Shown here: positions 7,157 to 15,037 of the stretch, in pieces
How positions within the stretch are numbered: position 1 is the first letter of the stretch
Layout: every line of letters starts with the position of its first letter
DNA from: CALWZE01 sp036644375
GTDB lineage: Bacteria; Bacillota; Clostridia; Oscillospirales; Ruminococcaceae
Length of the DNA: 40,502 bases
Assembly: GCA_036644375.1 (NCBI GenBank)
Contig: JAVXQD010000020.1
Span: 1-40,502, forward strand
Direction: 5' to 3'
The notes under the pieces: generated by a model
The model's database searches: none
What the model saw: only the letters and a program-made list of their open reading frames with translations
What the model was told of the DNA's origin: nothing
Made by a program: the position numbers and the translations under genes

Positions 7157-8647
7157 ATGTATATTGGCCTTGATTTAGGAACATCGGGAGTTAAGGCGGC
7201 GGCTATTGACAAATACGGCTGTGTGCATGCATCCTGTTACAAGGGCCTGACTATGTATGGGCTTGAAGAAGGTAAACGTGAGCTTTGTCCGCAAGAAGTG
7301 ATTGAAGCAGCAAAGGAAGTCTTAACAGACGCCATAGCAAAAGCGGGCGGGGAAAACATTGAAATAATTACCGTTTCATCACTTGGTGAAGCGGCGATTC
7401 CGATTGGTAAAGACGGCACTATTCTTATGAACAGTATAATAGGCAGCGATCGTCGCGGGGCGGACGCTCTGGGAAATATAAAAGAGCAATTCAATGAAAA
7501 AGATATTACCGATATTACAGGATTGAATCTGAGCAGTATTTATACATTAAATAAGCTTTTATATTTGCAAAAGGAGTTTCCAGATGTCTATGCAAAAACC
7601 GAAAAATTCCTTTGCTTTGAGGATTTCGCTGTTTGGTGGTTGACCGGAGAAACCGTTATAGACTATTCTATGGCATCACGGACTTTGGCTTTTGACATAA
7701 ATTCATACAGCTGGTCGGACAAAATCCTCAACAGACTTAATATCGATTCCTCGATGTTCTCGACTCCGGCAATTGCAGGGACGATTGTAGGTGAACTTCG
7801 GGCAAATATTTCACATGACCTTGGCATTGCCCGCAATGTCAAGGTTGCAATAGGAACTCATGACCATATCTGCAATGCAATCGGTGCGGGGGCCGTAACC
7901 AAGGGAGTTTGCTCAAACACCTGCGGCACAACAGAGGGAATAACAACAATCATAGGCAGCAAAAAGATGAAAAGCGCGGATATAATATCCAACAATATAT
8001 CATGTGAGCCGTTTGCCCAGCCTAATATATTTAATACTGTTGCCTGGCATAATACTGCCGGCGCAATGATTAACTGGTTCATAAAGATGTTTTACGATAA
8101 ACCGCAGGATATTGGTGCGCTTTTAAAAGCACTGGATGCGTCCTGCTCGGATAGCCCGACAAAGCTTGTGGTGCATCCGCATTTCAGCGGCGCTACTGTC
8201 AATAGTATGGATGAAAATTCAAAAGGCAGTATATTCGGATTAACCTTATCCACATCAAAGCAGGAGCTGTTTAAAGCGCTTATGGAGGGCTCGACTTATG
8301 AGCTGAGGCTCATTATATCGTCGCTTAATCAATGCTCAATCAATGTCAATAACCTTGTCTGCAGCGGCGGAGGCAGCAAGAGCGATGTTTGGATGCAGAT
8401 TAAAGCGGATATTACGGGGCTGCCTATACATTGCGTAGAGTGCTCAGACACAGGTGCTGTCGGAGCAGGAATCATTTCTGCCGTTGCCCTCGGACACTAT
8501 ACAAACATTGAAGAGGCTGCAAAAGTCATGGTTAAATCAGGAAAATCGTTTGAACCTATTGAAAAAAATAATAGAATTTATGATGAACGCTTTGCGGAAT
8601 ATAAAGGAATTTATGAAAAAACAAAAAGCATCAGTCATATTTTGTGA
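7157..8647 (+). CDS. FGGY-family carbohydrate kinase
   Basis: The start is the ATG at 7157, with GAGGTG 8 bases upstream; a TTG at 7142 is in frame but poorly placed. The 496-residue length and layout match FGGY kinases (xylulokinase, glycerol kinase and relatives). The N-terminal phosphate loop is GLDLGTSGVKAAAID (residues 4-18), SDRRG is the family's substrate-contact motif, IGTHDHICNAIGAG carries the expected catalytic Asp, and the C-terminal ATP site is VCSGGGSKSDVWMQI. It should phosphorylate an imported sugar or polyol with ATP. It is the last gene of the sugar operon and separated from the aldolase by a hairpin. The exact substrate is not identifiable; a ketose fits best, because no isomerase is present. 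Confidence 0.9.
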   Translation: MYIGLDLGTSGVKAAAIDKYGCVHASCYKGLTMYGLEEGKRELCPQEVIEAAKEVLTDAIAKAGGENIEIITVSSLGEAAIPIGKDGTILMNSIIGSDRRGADALGNIKEQFNEKDITDITGLNLSSIYTLNKLLYLQKEFPDVYAKTEKFLCFEDFAVWWLTGETVIDYSMASRTLAFDINSYSWSDKILNRLNIDSSMFSTPAIAGTIVGELRANISHDLGIARNVKVAIGTHDHICNAIGAGAVTKGVCSNTCGTTEGITTIIGSKKMKSADIISNNISCEPFAQPNIFNTVAWHNTAGAMINWFIKMFYDKPQDIGALLKALDASCSDSPTKLVVHPHFSGATVNSMDENSKGSIFGLTLSTSKQELFKALMEGSTYELRLIISSLNQCSINVNNLVCSGGGSKSDVWMQIKADITGLPIHCVECSDTGAVGAGIISAVALGHYTNIEEAAKVMVKSGKSFEPIEKNNRIYDERFAEYKGIYEKTKSISHIL

Positions 8648-8770
8648 TTACAGACGGCAATGCCGATGTGTAAACAAGAGAACATTATGATGCTGTCACG
8701 ATCCCAATGTTCCATGCTTTAAGGACATTTAATATAATCAGTTTGCGAAGATAAAATATCAAAGCAATAT

Positions 8771-8822
8771 AACGAATGAAAAGACGACTGCATAAAGCAA
8801 TCGTCTTTTCATTCGTTTTTTT
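8771..8822. terminator. Terminator between kinase and symporter genes
   Basis: A perfect 17-bp inverted repeat (8771-8787 with 8801-8817) ends in TTTTTTT on the plus strand. It lies between convergent genes and serves at least the sugar operon. The 186-bp gap it sits in shows nothing else. Confidence 0.85.
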
Positions 8823-8833
8823 ATAGAAGCTTT

Positions 8834-10261
8834 TTACTGTGCGTTTGCAATTTTTCTTTCAGCAAGCTCCTTGCGAATCTGAGGCATTTTCTTCTCATAG
8901 CGGTAAATCATGAACATAATGCCAATAAGTACAATGTAAATCACAAAGGGTATAATAGTGGACAGCCAGTGAATTCCGCTGATACAGGATGGAGTCTGTA
9001 CCGTAAGTGCCTGGTCATAGCCCATGGCGCCGAGCATAAAGGCGATAGATGCGGTGCCGATGCCCTGCCCGATTTTGGTGCCGAAGCTGTTGGCTGACAT
9101 AACAAGAGCATCACTTCTGATGCCTGTTTTCCATTCGCCATAGTCGATGCTGTCCATAATGTTAGGAACGATAAGAGAGGAATAAAGGGACAGACCGAAG
9201 CCGGCAATAAGCAGACAGCACAAATAGAGAGGTATTATCTTGTCTCCGCTTATGATACGAACGGTGACACATGCAAGTCCGATAACAAGTCCGATAATGC
9301 TGGAGCGAATCTTGCCGATTTTCTTGGCGAAAACCTGAAGCAGCATGATAGCCAAAAATCCGGAAACCATGGACATGAGACTTGCGATTCCAACAAGCTT
9401 GGAGTTTCCGATGTAATCGCGCACATAATAGATCATAAGACCCTGGGTAATGGCAGATGAACCATAGTACAACATTGTGGAAAGCACAAACCAGCGCCAC
9501 ATATTGTTTTGGAACAGTGCCTTCATCGACTCTTTAACAGTTGCGCGGTCAGGCTTGACATGAGCATTTTCGGTCTGCTCTTCAGGCTCAACACCAACCG
9601 GTTTGTCGTAACCCTTAGTAAGGAAGAAGACTCCGAAATAGCCCAAAACCAAAAGTAATGCGTAGACTGCTATTACAATGCGGAAGCCCTTGGCATAGTC
9701 GCCGCCACCGGAAGATTCTATAAGTGACAATGTCATGCTGGAAACAAAGATAGCAGTAAACATCGAGATAAAGGCACGGCTTTGATTAAGCGCAACACGC
9801 TGAATCGGGTCACTGGTAATACGTGCAATCAAGGTGGTGTATGCTATGCCTGTTGCGGTATAGCACATGTCCTGTGCAAAGTATGTGACATATGCATAAA
9901 TCAGTTTTGCTGTAGGGCTGAGGTCGGGTGCGTTAAACATTAACCAAAAGAACACGCCCGCAGGTATTGCCCACTTTAACAGAAAACCTCTGCATTTGCC
10001 GAATCTGCTTCGGCTTCGGTCAATGATCATGCCCATGATGGGGTCGTTAACACCGTCCCACAGCTTGGCGATAAGAAGCAGCACACCCGCAGCAGCAGGT
10101 TCGATTTTAAGTACATCGGTGTAGAAAAACAGCAGGAACATGCTGAGTGTTATAAGGGAAAACTGCTGTCCGAATTCACCGATACCGTAAAACAAACGAA
10201 GCTTTTTCGGAAGCGGGGCCGCGACAACTGCTCCATCCGGAGGGGTTGCGGTTTTTTTCAT
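8834..10261 (-). CDS. GPH-family (MelB-like) sugar/cation symporter
   Basis: The 475-residue membrane protein has about 12 predicted segments and GPH-family signatures: RLFYGIGEFGQQF near the N-terminus, then FYTDVLKIEPAAAGVLLLIAKLWDGVNDPIMGMIIDRS with the paired acidic residues that bind the coupling cation in MelB. A second conserved block SSLIVPNIMDSIDYGEWKTG precedes the last segments. Family members import galactosides, pentosides or glucuronides with Na+ or H+. GGAG precedes the ATG at 10261. It follows the ATC-hydrolase-like gene by 39 bases on the same strand, so the two are probably cotranscribed. No glycosidase is nearby to suggest the substrate. Confidence 0.9.
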   Translation of the reverse strand: MKKTATPPDGAVVAAPLPKKLRLFYGIGEFGQQFSLITLSMFLLFFYTDVLKIEPAAAGVLLLIAKLWDGVNDPIMGMIIDRSRSRFGKCRGFLLKWAIPAGVFFWLMFNAPDLSPTAKLIYAYVTYFAQDMCYTATGIAYTTLIARITSDPIQRVALNQSRAFISMFTAIFVSSMTLSLIESSGGGDYAKGFRIVIAVYALLLVLGYFGVFFLTKGYDKPVGVEPEEQTENAHVKPDRATVKESMKALFQNNMWRWFVLSTMLYYGSSAITQGLMIYYVRDYIGNSKLVGIASLMSMVSGFLAIMLLQVFAKKIGKIRSSIIGLVIGLACVTVRIISGDKIIPLYLCCLLIAGFGLSLYSSLIVPNIMDSIDYGEWKTGIRSDALVMSANSFGTKIGQGIGTASIAFMLGAMGYDQALTVQTPSCISGIHWLSTIIPFVIYIVLIGIMFMIYRYEKKMPQIRKELAERKIANAQ

Positions 10262-10300
10262 AGTGATTTCTCCTCAATCATTTTCTGTACTCTTAAATGA

Positions 10301-10810
10301 TTATTTCTGTTTATTTTTGCGGCGGTAGGCTACGCGACAAACGCAGTCGCCATCTGCCAGACGCATGGGATTTTCAAAGTCATAATCCATTGCTTTAGCC
10401 ATAGCCTTATCGCCTTCCATAGCAAGGTCGCAAAGCTTCGCACACATCTCGTCGGAAAGTCCGACATCCTGCCAGCCCTTCAGATGCGGGCAGAAGTGCA
10501 TGTCCATCGAAAAACAATCCTCAGTGCTCTCCAAGACCTCCATGCCGAACGTTTCACGTCCGAGCTCAGGGGACAGCTGCTTGCCCCAGTCGCGAAGATC
10601 ATCGGGGTTTTCCATGTGGGACTTAAACTTCTTTGCATTCGCCTCAGCGAGCTGACAGGAGGTGCAGCGGTAAACGTCCTCGTAGGGGATGCCGCGCTTT
10701 TCAAATTCCAAAGCGTTGAGTGCATTTTTCTCTGCGGAAGACGCCAAGACAAAGCGGTAAAGCATAGCCTCCCTGCTTTGCGTAGCCCATTCGTTCTTAA
10801 TTTTAGACAC
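10301..10810 (-). CDS. L-2-amino-thiazoline-4-carboxylate hydrolase-like protein
   Basis: The start is placed at the GTG at 10810, 8 bases after AGGAAAGGAG; the TTG at 10816 is too close to that site. The product is 169-170 residues. The C-terminal half has the family pattern: FCPHLKGWQDVGLSDE, then LCDLAMEGDKAMAKAM and RLADGDCVCRV. This matches the ATC-hydrolase family, named for ring-opening of 2-amino-thiazoline-4-carboxylate on the way to cysteine. Most members have no demonstrated activity and many sit beside regulators or transporters. There is no signal peptide or membrane segment. It heads a short operon with the GPH symporter. Family assignment is by memory of motif pattern; function in this cell is open. 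Confidence 0.65.
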   Translation of the reverse strand: MSKIKNEWATQSREAMLYRFVLASSAEKNALNALEFEKRGIPYEDVYRCTSCQLAEANAKKFKSHMENPDDLRDWGKQLSPELGRETFGMEVLESTEDCFSMDMHFCPHLKGWQDVGLSDEMCAKLCDLAMEGDKAMAKAMDYDFENPMRLADGDCVCRVAYRRKNKQK

Positions 10811-10851
10811 AGTCAATACTCCTTTCCTTTTTTATAGCGCGAATAAACCCA

Positions 10852-10915
10852 ACTGAGCTCTCAGTGTAAGCATCGAGCTTTGCAGCGCATTCGTAAAATT
10901 AAATATTTGCGCTGC
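10852..10915 (-). promoter_or_regulatory. Structured 5' leader of the hydrolase-symporter operon
   Basis: Between the promoter (-10 at 10941) and the GTG start lies a leader of about 124 bases with two perfect hairpins: 8-bp arms at 10882-10889 and 10908-10915, and 6-bp arms at 10852-10857 and 10860-10865. I recognise no known riboswitch consensus. Confidence 0.4.
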
Positions 10916-10940
10916 GGGATTTAAAGCGTATATTATTTAC

Positions 10941-10969
10941 ATTATACCAGCAGTTTTAGAAAAGCACAA
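10941..10969 (-). promoter_or_regulatory. Extended -10 promoter of the hydrolase-symporter operon
   Basis: On the minus strand TTGTGC (10964-10969) is followed after 17 bases by TATAAT (10941-10946). A TGG just before the -10 gives an extended -10 element that can compensate for the weak -35. Confidence 0.7.
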
Positions 10970-11153
10970 CGACAAAAAGCGACAATGTGTGCACATACGC
11001 ATATGGCAGAGCGAAAAACTCCGCTCGATTGTGCAAGTAACAGCTAACCCACAGCTCCCGCGCGACAGACTCGGCTCGCTTTGTATAAATTTTACTTTTT
11101 GCTGCTGACATAAAGAAGCCGCAAGTCGCAGTTTAAATATTTTATTGCATACA
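10970..11153. other. Intergenic stretch without recognised content
   Basis: Between the hydrolase promoter and the tRNA terminator I see no reading frame with a ribosome site and no conserved RNA. Confidence 0.4.
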
Positions 11154-11154
11154 A

Positions 11155-11195
11155 AAGAGGCTGAAACGACTTTTTAGTTTCGTCTCAGCCTCTTT
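11155..11195 (-). terminator. Terminator of the tRNA-fMet transcript
   Basis: An inverted repeat of about 16 bp with one mismatch (AAAGAGGCTGAAACGA and its partner) lies just 3' of the tRNA on the minus strand, followed by TTTTGTAT. Confidence 0.7.
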
Positions 11196-11200
11196 ATATT

Positions 11201-11276
<76 letters not shown>

Positions 11277-11305
11277 ATATGCAAGCACTTTTTGAGTGCC
11301 TACAT

Positions 11306-11334
11306 ATAATAGCAAATTCAGGCTAAGATGTCAA
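11306..11334 (-). promoter_or_regulatory. Sigma-A promoter of tRNA-fMet
   Basis: On the minus strand TTGACA (11329-11334), 17 bases, then TATTAT (11306-11311). A small hairpin (5-bp arms, 11285-11299) lies in the precursor leader. Confidence 0.85.
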
Positions 11335-11346
11335 GCAATAATTAAA

Positions 11347-11820
11347 CTAATTTTGCTTTTTGTTTGCAGCTGTCGGTTTTGCCTTTGAGGCGGACTCTTT
11401 TACCTCTTTAAATTCCTCGGTAATCTCGGCTTTTGCATCATTTATTTTGTCAGAGACCTCACTTATTTCATCGGCAGCTTCGCTAACAACAGTTTCGGCA
11501 AATTCAACTGCATTGTCCTTGCCGGTTTTCAATTGACCGCTGATGTTATCGAATTGCTCCTTTGCGGTTTTTTTGAGATCCACGGCGACGTCGGAAGCCT
11601 TTTGCGAAAGCTCCTGAACAGTTTCGGTAGTCATAGCTTTTAGCTTGTCAACGTTTTCGTCAACTATTTGGTCAATTGGCTTGGTGACAGGGTTTCCGTT
11701 TTCATCATCGTAATTAACTTCGATATTTACGACACCTTTTTTCTGAAGATGATATGTCAGAGCGGCAAGTGCACCGCCGGTTATGGCAAGACCGGATACC
11801 AATTTGAAAAATTTGCCCAT
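11347..11820 (-). CDS. Small membrane-anchored amphipathic helical protein
   Basis: The 157-residue product begins with one hydrophobic segment (residues about 5-23, FKLVSGLAITGGALAALTY). A short YDDENGNPV linker follows, then about 100 residues rich in Glu, Lys, Asp and Ala in heptad and 11-residue spacing (KASDVAVDLKKTAKEQFDNI, VVSEAADEISEVSDKINDAK), like YtxH- or apolipoprotein-type helices. The tail is rich in Lys and Ala. GGAGG precedes the ATG. It is the last gene after deoD, 63 bases downstream, and may be read from the glycolytic operon. No enzyme motif is present; a structural or stress-related envelope role is a guess from shape alone. Confidence 0.75.
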   Translation of the reverse strand: MGKFFKLVSGLAITGGALAALTYHLQKKGVVNIEVNYDDENGNPVTKPIDQIVDENVDKLKAMTTETVQELSQKASDVAVDLKKTAKEQFDNISGQLKTGKDNAVEFAETVVSEAADEISEVSDKINDAKAEITEEFKEVKESASKAKPTAANKKQN

Positions 11821-11883
11821 TGTAAAACCTCCAATTTGAATTATCTATATGAAAAAATATAGATTTTAAGAACAAACAGGGAA

Positions 11884-12630
11884 TCAGTCGAGAACTGTTT
11901 CAAGAGCCAGCTCAATCATGTCATCCAAGCCGTTTTGTTTGGCGCTGTCACTTAACCTAATAGCGGGATTAGACAATATTTTGTCGCCCTCACCCTCACC
12001 GAGCTCGACATCGGTTCCGACAACCACGGTGGTAATTGTCAATGCCTGTTTGCGATAATGCGCTGCGACTGTGTAAAGAGCGGCGGCTTCCATCTCGGAC
12101 GCTATAACACCGTATTCAGCCCAAACCTTTGGGTCATAACCCCGCGCGTCTTGATATAAGTGGTCGTTGCATATAGTGTTTCCAACAAAAGCGCGAATAT
12201 TTTTGAACTTCGCAATATTGTATGCCTTTTGCAAAAGCTCAAAGTCCGCTATGGGAGCAAAGTGACCCTTAAAGATATGATCGTTGAGCGACGAGGTGGT
12301 GCATGTTGCCTGAGAAAGCACAATATCCATCAGCTGCAGATTGGGGTCATACGCGCCTGAGGTGCCTGTGCGCACAAGCTTTTGACACCCGTATTCGGTG
12401 CAGAGCTCGGTTGCGTAAATCAGAACGGATGGGATACCCATTCCGGTTCCCAGCACCGACACGCGCTGACCCTTGTAGTTTCCGGTAAAGCAATATGCTC
12501 CGCGAAGCTCATTCACGCATACTGCATCGGAAAAATATTTATCGGAGATATATTTTGCCCTGAGCGGATCGCCCGGAAGAAGAACCTTATCGGCAATCTC
12601 GCCCGGTTTAGCGGTTATATGCATACTCAT
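11884..12630 (-). CDS. deoD: Purine-nucleoside phosphorylase, DeoD type
   Basis: The start is taken as the ATG at 12630 (product MSMHITAKPGE, as in Bacillus DeoD), 248 residues; a GTG at 12636 is nearer the ribosome site. Phosphate-binding motifs are present: GDPLRAKYI, NELRGAYCFTG and VRTGTSGA, together with the ribose-binding SEMEAAALYT. The enzyme splits purine nucleosides with phosphate to free base and (deoxy)ribose-1-phosphate. The usual catalytic stretch VSDH is replaced by VVVGTDVELGEGEGD, and the loop before the C-terminal helix is about 14 residues longer than in E. coli or B. subtilis, so the active site is a variant. It sits at the end of a pgk-tpiA-gpmI operon, 16 bases after gpmI. 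Confidence 0.88.
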   Translation of the reverse strand: MSMHITAKPGEIADKVLLPGDPLRAKYISDKYFSDAVCVNELRGAYCFTGNYKGQRVSVLGTGMGIPSVLIYATELCTEYGCQKLVRTGTSGAYDPNLQLMDIVLSQATCTTSSLNDHIFKGHFAPIADFELLQKAYNIAKFKNIRAFVGNTICNDHLYQDARGYDPKVWAEYGVIASEMEAAALYTVAAHYRKQALTITTVVVGTDVELGEGEGDKILSNPAIRLSDSAKQNGLDDMIELALETVLD

Positions 12631-12646
12631 AAGCACTTTTCCTCTT

Positions 12647-14164
12647 TTATTCTATAATGCTTTTTCCATCCATTTCAGCGGGAACGGGAAGGTCAAGAAG
12701 CTTGAGCATTGTCGGTGCAATATCGGCGAGCTTGCCACCCGTGCGCAGCCTTGCATCTTTTTTTCCGATTACCGCAAAGGGAACAGGGTTCGTGGTGTGA
12801 GCGGTGAAAGGGGAGCCGTCCGGCTCATACATCTTATCCGCATTTCCGTGGTCGGCAGTCAAGAGGATAATTCCATTATGTGCCGACATAGCCTCGACAA
12901 CTCTGCCGACGCATTTGTCAACAGCTTCAACAGCGGCGACAGCGGCGTTAAAAACACCTGTGTGACCTACCATGTCGCAGTTTGCAAAGTTGAGAATAAT
13001 TACATCATACTTGTCTGAATTGATTCTGCTGACCACTTCATCGGTGACAAGAAATGCACTCATTTCGGGCTGGAGATCATAGGTTGCAACCTTAGGCGAG
13101 CTTACAAGCGCCCGATCCTCACCCTTATAGGGCGTCTCATTTCCGCCATTAAAAAAGAAAGTCACATGTGCATACTTTTCCGTTTCGGCTATGCGCAGCT
13201 GTTTCAGTCCTTTTTCGCCGATATACTCGCCGAAGGTGTTAATCAGATTTTGAGGTTTAAACGCAGTTTCTACATTCGGCATTGTCGCGTCATATTCTGT
13301 AAAGCAGACATAGTGAACAGGGAAGAAGCCTTTTTTGCGCTCAAAGCCCGAAAATTCGGAATCAACAAATGTGCGTGTGATTTCCCGTGCGCGATCAGGA
13401 CGGAAATTGAAGAAAATAACGCTGTCGCCCTCACTGATTTCCGCGTTTTTCGCACAGACGACAGGAATGACAAATTCATCGTTGACATCCGCGTCATAGC
13501 TTTTCTGAACAGCCTCCACAGGGTTGCCGATGAACTCGCCCTCGCCCAAAACCATTGCATTGTATGCTTTTGACACTCGTTCCCAGCGATTGTCGCGATC
13601 CATTGCGTAATATCGCCCCATAACGGTGGCAACAAGGCCTACGCCTGCGTCTCCGAGCTTGTCGCAGAGTTGTGAAACATATTCCTTACCGGACTGAGGA
13701 GGCGTGTCACGCCCGTCCAGCAGCGCGTGAACGTACAGCCTTGTGACGCCCTTTTTCTTTGCGAGATCTATCAGAGCAAAGAGATGTTCAATATGGCTGT
13801 GAACACCCCCGTCGGACAGCAGACCGATGAGATGGACTGCCTTTCCGTTTTTAACCGCGCTGTCCATCGCTCCGCAAAGAGCGGTATTGTCAAAAAATAT
13901 ACCGTCCTTAATTGCTTTGGAAATGCGGGTCAGTTCCTGATAAACGACACGTCCCGCGCCGATATTTGTGTGACCGACCTCACTGTTTCCCATCTGCCCG
14001 TCAGGCAGACCGACATCAAGACCCGAAGCTCCGATGAGCGTGTGCGGGTTTTCGGCAAAAATCTTGTCAAGGTTTGGGGTTTTTGCCGCTTTTATTGCAT
14101 TTCCATAGGCTTCGGGGTTGTTTCCGAAGCCGTCAAGAATCATGAGCATTAAGGGTTGTTTCAT
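12647..14164 (-). CDS. gpmI: Phosphoglycerate mutase, cofactor-independent
   Basis: The 505-residue protein (family about 510) interconverts 3- and 2-phosphoglycerate using two Mn ions and a phosphoserine intermediate. The catalytic serine is in MGNSEVGH (Ser61). Other alkaline-phosphatase-superfamily and substrate motifs are MILDGFG near the N-terminus, LLSDGGVHSH, HALLDGRDTPP, NFRPDRARE, NCDMVGHTG and TADHGNAD. It lies 17 bases after tpiA on the minus strand and 16 bases before deoD. All key residues appear intact. Confidence 0.97.
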   Translation of the reverse strand: MKQPLMLMILDGFGNNPEAYGNAIKAAKTPNLDKIFAENPHTLIGASGLDVGLPDGQMGNSEVGHTNIGAGRVVYQELTRISKAIKDGIFFDNTALCGAMDSAVKNGKAVHLIGLLSDGGVHSHIEHLFALIDLAKKKGVTRLYVHALLDGRDTPPQSGKEYVSQLCDKLGDAGVGLVATVMGRYYAMDRDNRWERVSKAYNAMVLGEGEFIGNPVEAVQKSYDADVNDEFVIPVVCAKNAEISEGDSVIFFNFRPDRAREITRTFVDSEFSGFERKKGFFPVHYVCFTEYDATMPNVETAFKPQNLINTFGEYIGEKGLKQLRIAETEKYAHVTFFFNGGNETPYKGEDRALVSSPKVATYDLQPEMSAFLVTDEVVSRINSDKYDVIILNFANCDMVGHTGVFNAAVAAVEAVDKCVGRVVEAMSAHNGIILLTADHGNADKMYEPDGSPFTAHTTNPVPFAVIGKKDARLRTGGKLADIAPTMLKLLDLPVPAEMDGKSIIE

Positions 14165-14181
14165 ATGGTAAAGTGCCTTTC

Positions 14182-14949
14182 TTATTTGCTTGCAGCGTTT
14201 ACGATAGCAGCAAAATCATCCGGCTTTAGAGCTGCGCCGCCGATGAGGCCGCCGTCTACATCATACTGTGCAACAAGCTCGTCGCAGTTTTTAGGATTCA
14301 TCGAGCCGCCGTACTGAATTGTCAAAGCGTCTGCGGCATTTTGCGAATATAATTTTGCCACGGTCGCGCGAATAAGTGCGCAGACCTCGTTCGCCTGCTC
14401 GGATGTCGCGGTTTTACCTGTTCCGATAGCCCATACAGGCTCATAAGCGATTATGGTTTTTGCGAGCTCAGCTTCTGTGACGTCTTTAAGAGCGGCTGTC
14501 GTCTGACGTACAATAACCTTTTCCATGTTTCCGGCTTCGCGCTCCTCAAGAAGCTCACCTACACATACAATTGGCAGCAGACCTGCCGCAAGAGCTGCTT
14601 TTGTGCGAAGATTGACGGTCTCGTCAGTCTCTGCAAAATACTGGCGGCGCTCGCTGTGACCCAAAATTACGTATTCAACGCCTGCCTCAGTCAGCATATT
14701 TGCCGAAATTTCGCCGGTATATGCACCTGATTCTTTGAAGTGACAGTTCTGGGCGGCCACATGAATGTTTGTGCCCTTTGTCATCTCGACTGCAAGATTG
14801 ATATCGGTGAACGGAACGCCGATGATTACAGTGCAGCCGGCACCCTTAACGGCGGGAATGAGACCCTCAATCAGTGTTTTGGCCTCTGCCTGTGTTTTGT
14901 TCATTTTCCAGTTGCCTGCAATTACTGCGGCGCGCTTTGATTTATCCAT
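14182..14949 (-). CDS. tpiA: Triosephosphate isomerase
   Basis: The 255-residue protein has all catalytic elements: Lys in GNWKMN, His in GHSERR, Glu in AYEPVWAIGTG (the start of the mobile loop), and the phosphate-binding YGGSM and GGLIGGAAL. It interconverts dihydroxyacetone phosphate and glyceraldehyde-3-phosphate. GGAG precedes the ATG. It is the second gene of the pgk operon, 88 bases after pgk with no terminator in the gap. The sugar operon at 2671-8647 would also feed triose phosphates to this enzyme, although it is separately transcribed. Confidence 0.98.
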   Translation of the reverse strand: MDKSKRAAVIAGNWKMNKTQAEAKTLIEGLIPAVKGAGCTVIIGVPFTDINLAVEMTKGTNIHVAAQNCHFKESGAYTGEISANMLTEAGVEYVILGHSERRQYFAETDETVNLRTKAALAAGLLPIVCVGELLEEREAGNMEKVIVRQTTAALKDVTEAELAKTIIAYEPVWAIGTGKTATSEQANEVCALIRATVAKLYSQNAADALTIQYGGSMNPKNCDELVAQYDVDGGLIGGAALKPDDFAAIVNAASK

Positions 14950-15037
14950 TATAGTATAGACTCCTTTTAGTTAATTATTGTTTATGTATAATTTTCAAAT
15001 ATGCTGAAACGAGCTGTAAAATAAAAACAGAATGTGA

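Noticed and set aside
2671..8647. Autoinducer-2 (Lsr) uptake system
   Set aside because: Importer plus FGGY kinase recalls Lsr, but there is only one permease gene, no LsrF/LsrG, and the aldolase is of the zinc class II type.
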